Source: Blastococcus aggregatus (lineage in GTDB: Bacteria > Actinomycetota > Actinomycetes > Mycobacteriales > Geodermatophilaceae). From it: a stretch of 64,000 nt of DNA. Made by a program: the position numbers and the translations under genes. Position 1 is the first letter of the stretch, and every line of letters starts with the position of its first letter. Shown here piece after piece: positions 63,397-64,000 of the stretch. The notes beneath the pieces are model-generated. The model did not search any database. It was not told the origin of the DNA and worked only from the letters and a program-made list of their open reading frames with translations. The stretch lies in assembly GCF_900221005.1 (NCBI RefSeq), contig NZ_OBQI01000005.1:1-64000 (forward strand), in the 5' to 3' direction.

Positions 63397-64000
63397 TCAG
63401 CCCCGGCCGACGTACGCAGCCAGCACCAGGACGACGACGCTGGCCAGCGTCAGCAGCCGCGCGGGGGTCAGGCCGTTCACCAGGCCGGCGGTCGCCTCCA
63501 CCCACTGCGGGCGGACGACGGCGTCGCGGGCCTGCTGGCGCACGATGCGCACCTCGTCGGCGAGCAGCGTGCCGGCGGTGCCGAGCATGCCGAGGCCGAG
63601 CACCACGAACACGATCGAGAGCCGCTGGTCGTAGCTCTCCGCCACCCCGCCCAGGACGGCCGCGACGATCCCGCCCAGCACCAGGCCGAGCAGTCCGCCG
63701 GCGACGGGCGCCCACGGGCCCATGACGGTCAGCGGGCCGCGGCGCGGCATGCGCGGCGACGGCCGCACGCTGACGGGCGCGGTCGGCTGCGCTCCCGGCG
63801 GCAGTTCCCGGTCGGCGGGGGCCGGCTCGGGCGCGGCGACGGCCTCGGCGACGTCGGCCGGGGCCACCACCGGGACGCCGGCGTCGGGCGCGGCCGCCGG
63901 GGTGGCCGCGGGCGCGGCTGCCTTCGCGGCCTTGCGGGCGCTCTTCGGCGCGGCCGACGCCCCGGCGGGTCGCACCACCGGGATCTCCGCGGTGCCGGGG
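63397..64000 (-). CDS. Membrane protein, N terminus off-window
   Basis: The reading frame is open to the right edge; the GTG at 63978 is a possible but unsupported start, and the preceding in-frame codons (PGTAEIPVVRP) look coding. What is seen: a long Ala/Pro-rich disordered region, then three hydrophobic helices (GPWAPVAGGLLGLVLGGIVAAVL; RLSIVFVVLGLGMLGTAGTLL; LLTLASVVVLVLAAYV at the end). Function unknown. Confidence 0.7.
   Translation of the reverse strand, partial: PGTAEIPVVRPAGASAAPKSARKAAKAAAPAATPAAAPDAGVPVVAPADVAEAVAAPEPAPADRELPPGAQPTAPVSVRPSPRMPRRGPLTVMGPWAPVAGGLLGLVLGGIVAAVLGGVAESYDQRLSIVFVVLGLGMLGTAGTLLADEVRIVRQQARDAVVRPQWVEATAGLVNGLTPARLLTLASVVVLVLAAYVGRG

Overview
The window comes from a high-GC actinobacterium. 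Codon third positions are almost all G or C, GTG starts are frequent, and most neighbouring genes overlap by 4 nt (ATGA or GTGA). The order infC-rpmI-rplT-trmH / pheS-pheT / argC-J-B-D-F-R-(no G)-H / mpg / tyrS follows the arrangement I know from mycobacteria (Rv1641 to Rv1689). An rRNA operon starts just beyond the left edge. Family-level placement in Geodermatophilaceae (Blastococcus, Geodermatophilus or Modestobacter type) is an inference from protein style and was not tested.

Layout. 1-9750, minus strand: rRNA promoter and leader (16S lies off-window), tyrS, DNA-3-methyladenine glycosylase, then the arginine operon argCJBDFRH read leftwards from a leaderless argC whose promoter overlaps a probable ArgR operator. 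9790-15031: a lipid-kinase-like gene, an SDR and pheST. 15243-20327, plus strand: a two-gene c-di-GMP module, EAL-DICT-LOV-GGDEF and a paralogue that lacks LOV and has a ruined GGDEF site, with an EamA transporter between them. 20334-22332: a small DUF4873-like gene, and a TetR gene divergent from an AurF-like diiron oxygenase. 22356-24891, minus: promoter and attenuator-like leader, infC with an ATC start, rpmI, rplT, trmH.

24930-39124 is mostly nitrate assimilation: an NnaR-type HemD/winged-helix regulator, narK, nirD, nirB and nasA. Interleaved are a PH-domain protein, an MBL hydrolase, a P-loop kinase-like protein, acetyl- and methyltransferases, a thioredoxin-reductase-like flavoprotein and an XRE-cupin regulator. 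NasA carries an unusual in-frame C-terminal extension with its own ribosome-binding site and start.

39276-53911 is accessory and stress functions: TetR, a PRC-barrel/DUF2382 protein behind a SigB-like promoter, a MocR/EamA divergent pair whose ATG codons overlap, an ECF42-type sigma factor with its DGPF partner, ArfB-like hydrolase, kinase, an OatA-like acyltransferase, a general-stress SDR with a second SigB-like promoter, and a 45-codon CxxC mini-gene. 54096-64000: Ski2-like helicase, a membrane protein, a gene-poor low-GC stretch (57344-58363) with hairpins, a tRNA-like remnant and one orphan gene, then lipoproteins, a GT4 glycosyltransferase, tandem TauE/SafE transporters and a truncated membrane-protein gene at the right edge.

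Two patterns cut across the regions. First, many genes heading a transcript have a TANNNT -10 box 6-8 nt before the start codon, which indicates leaderless mRNAs. Second, GC-rich palindromes sit in the short gaps between genes; one 22-nt hairpin family occurs three times, each time between convergent gene ends. I saw no transposase, integrase, CRISPR array or prophage gene.
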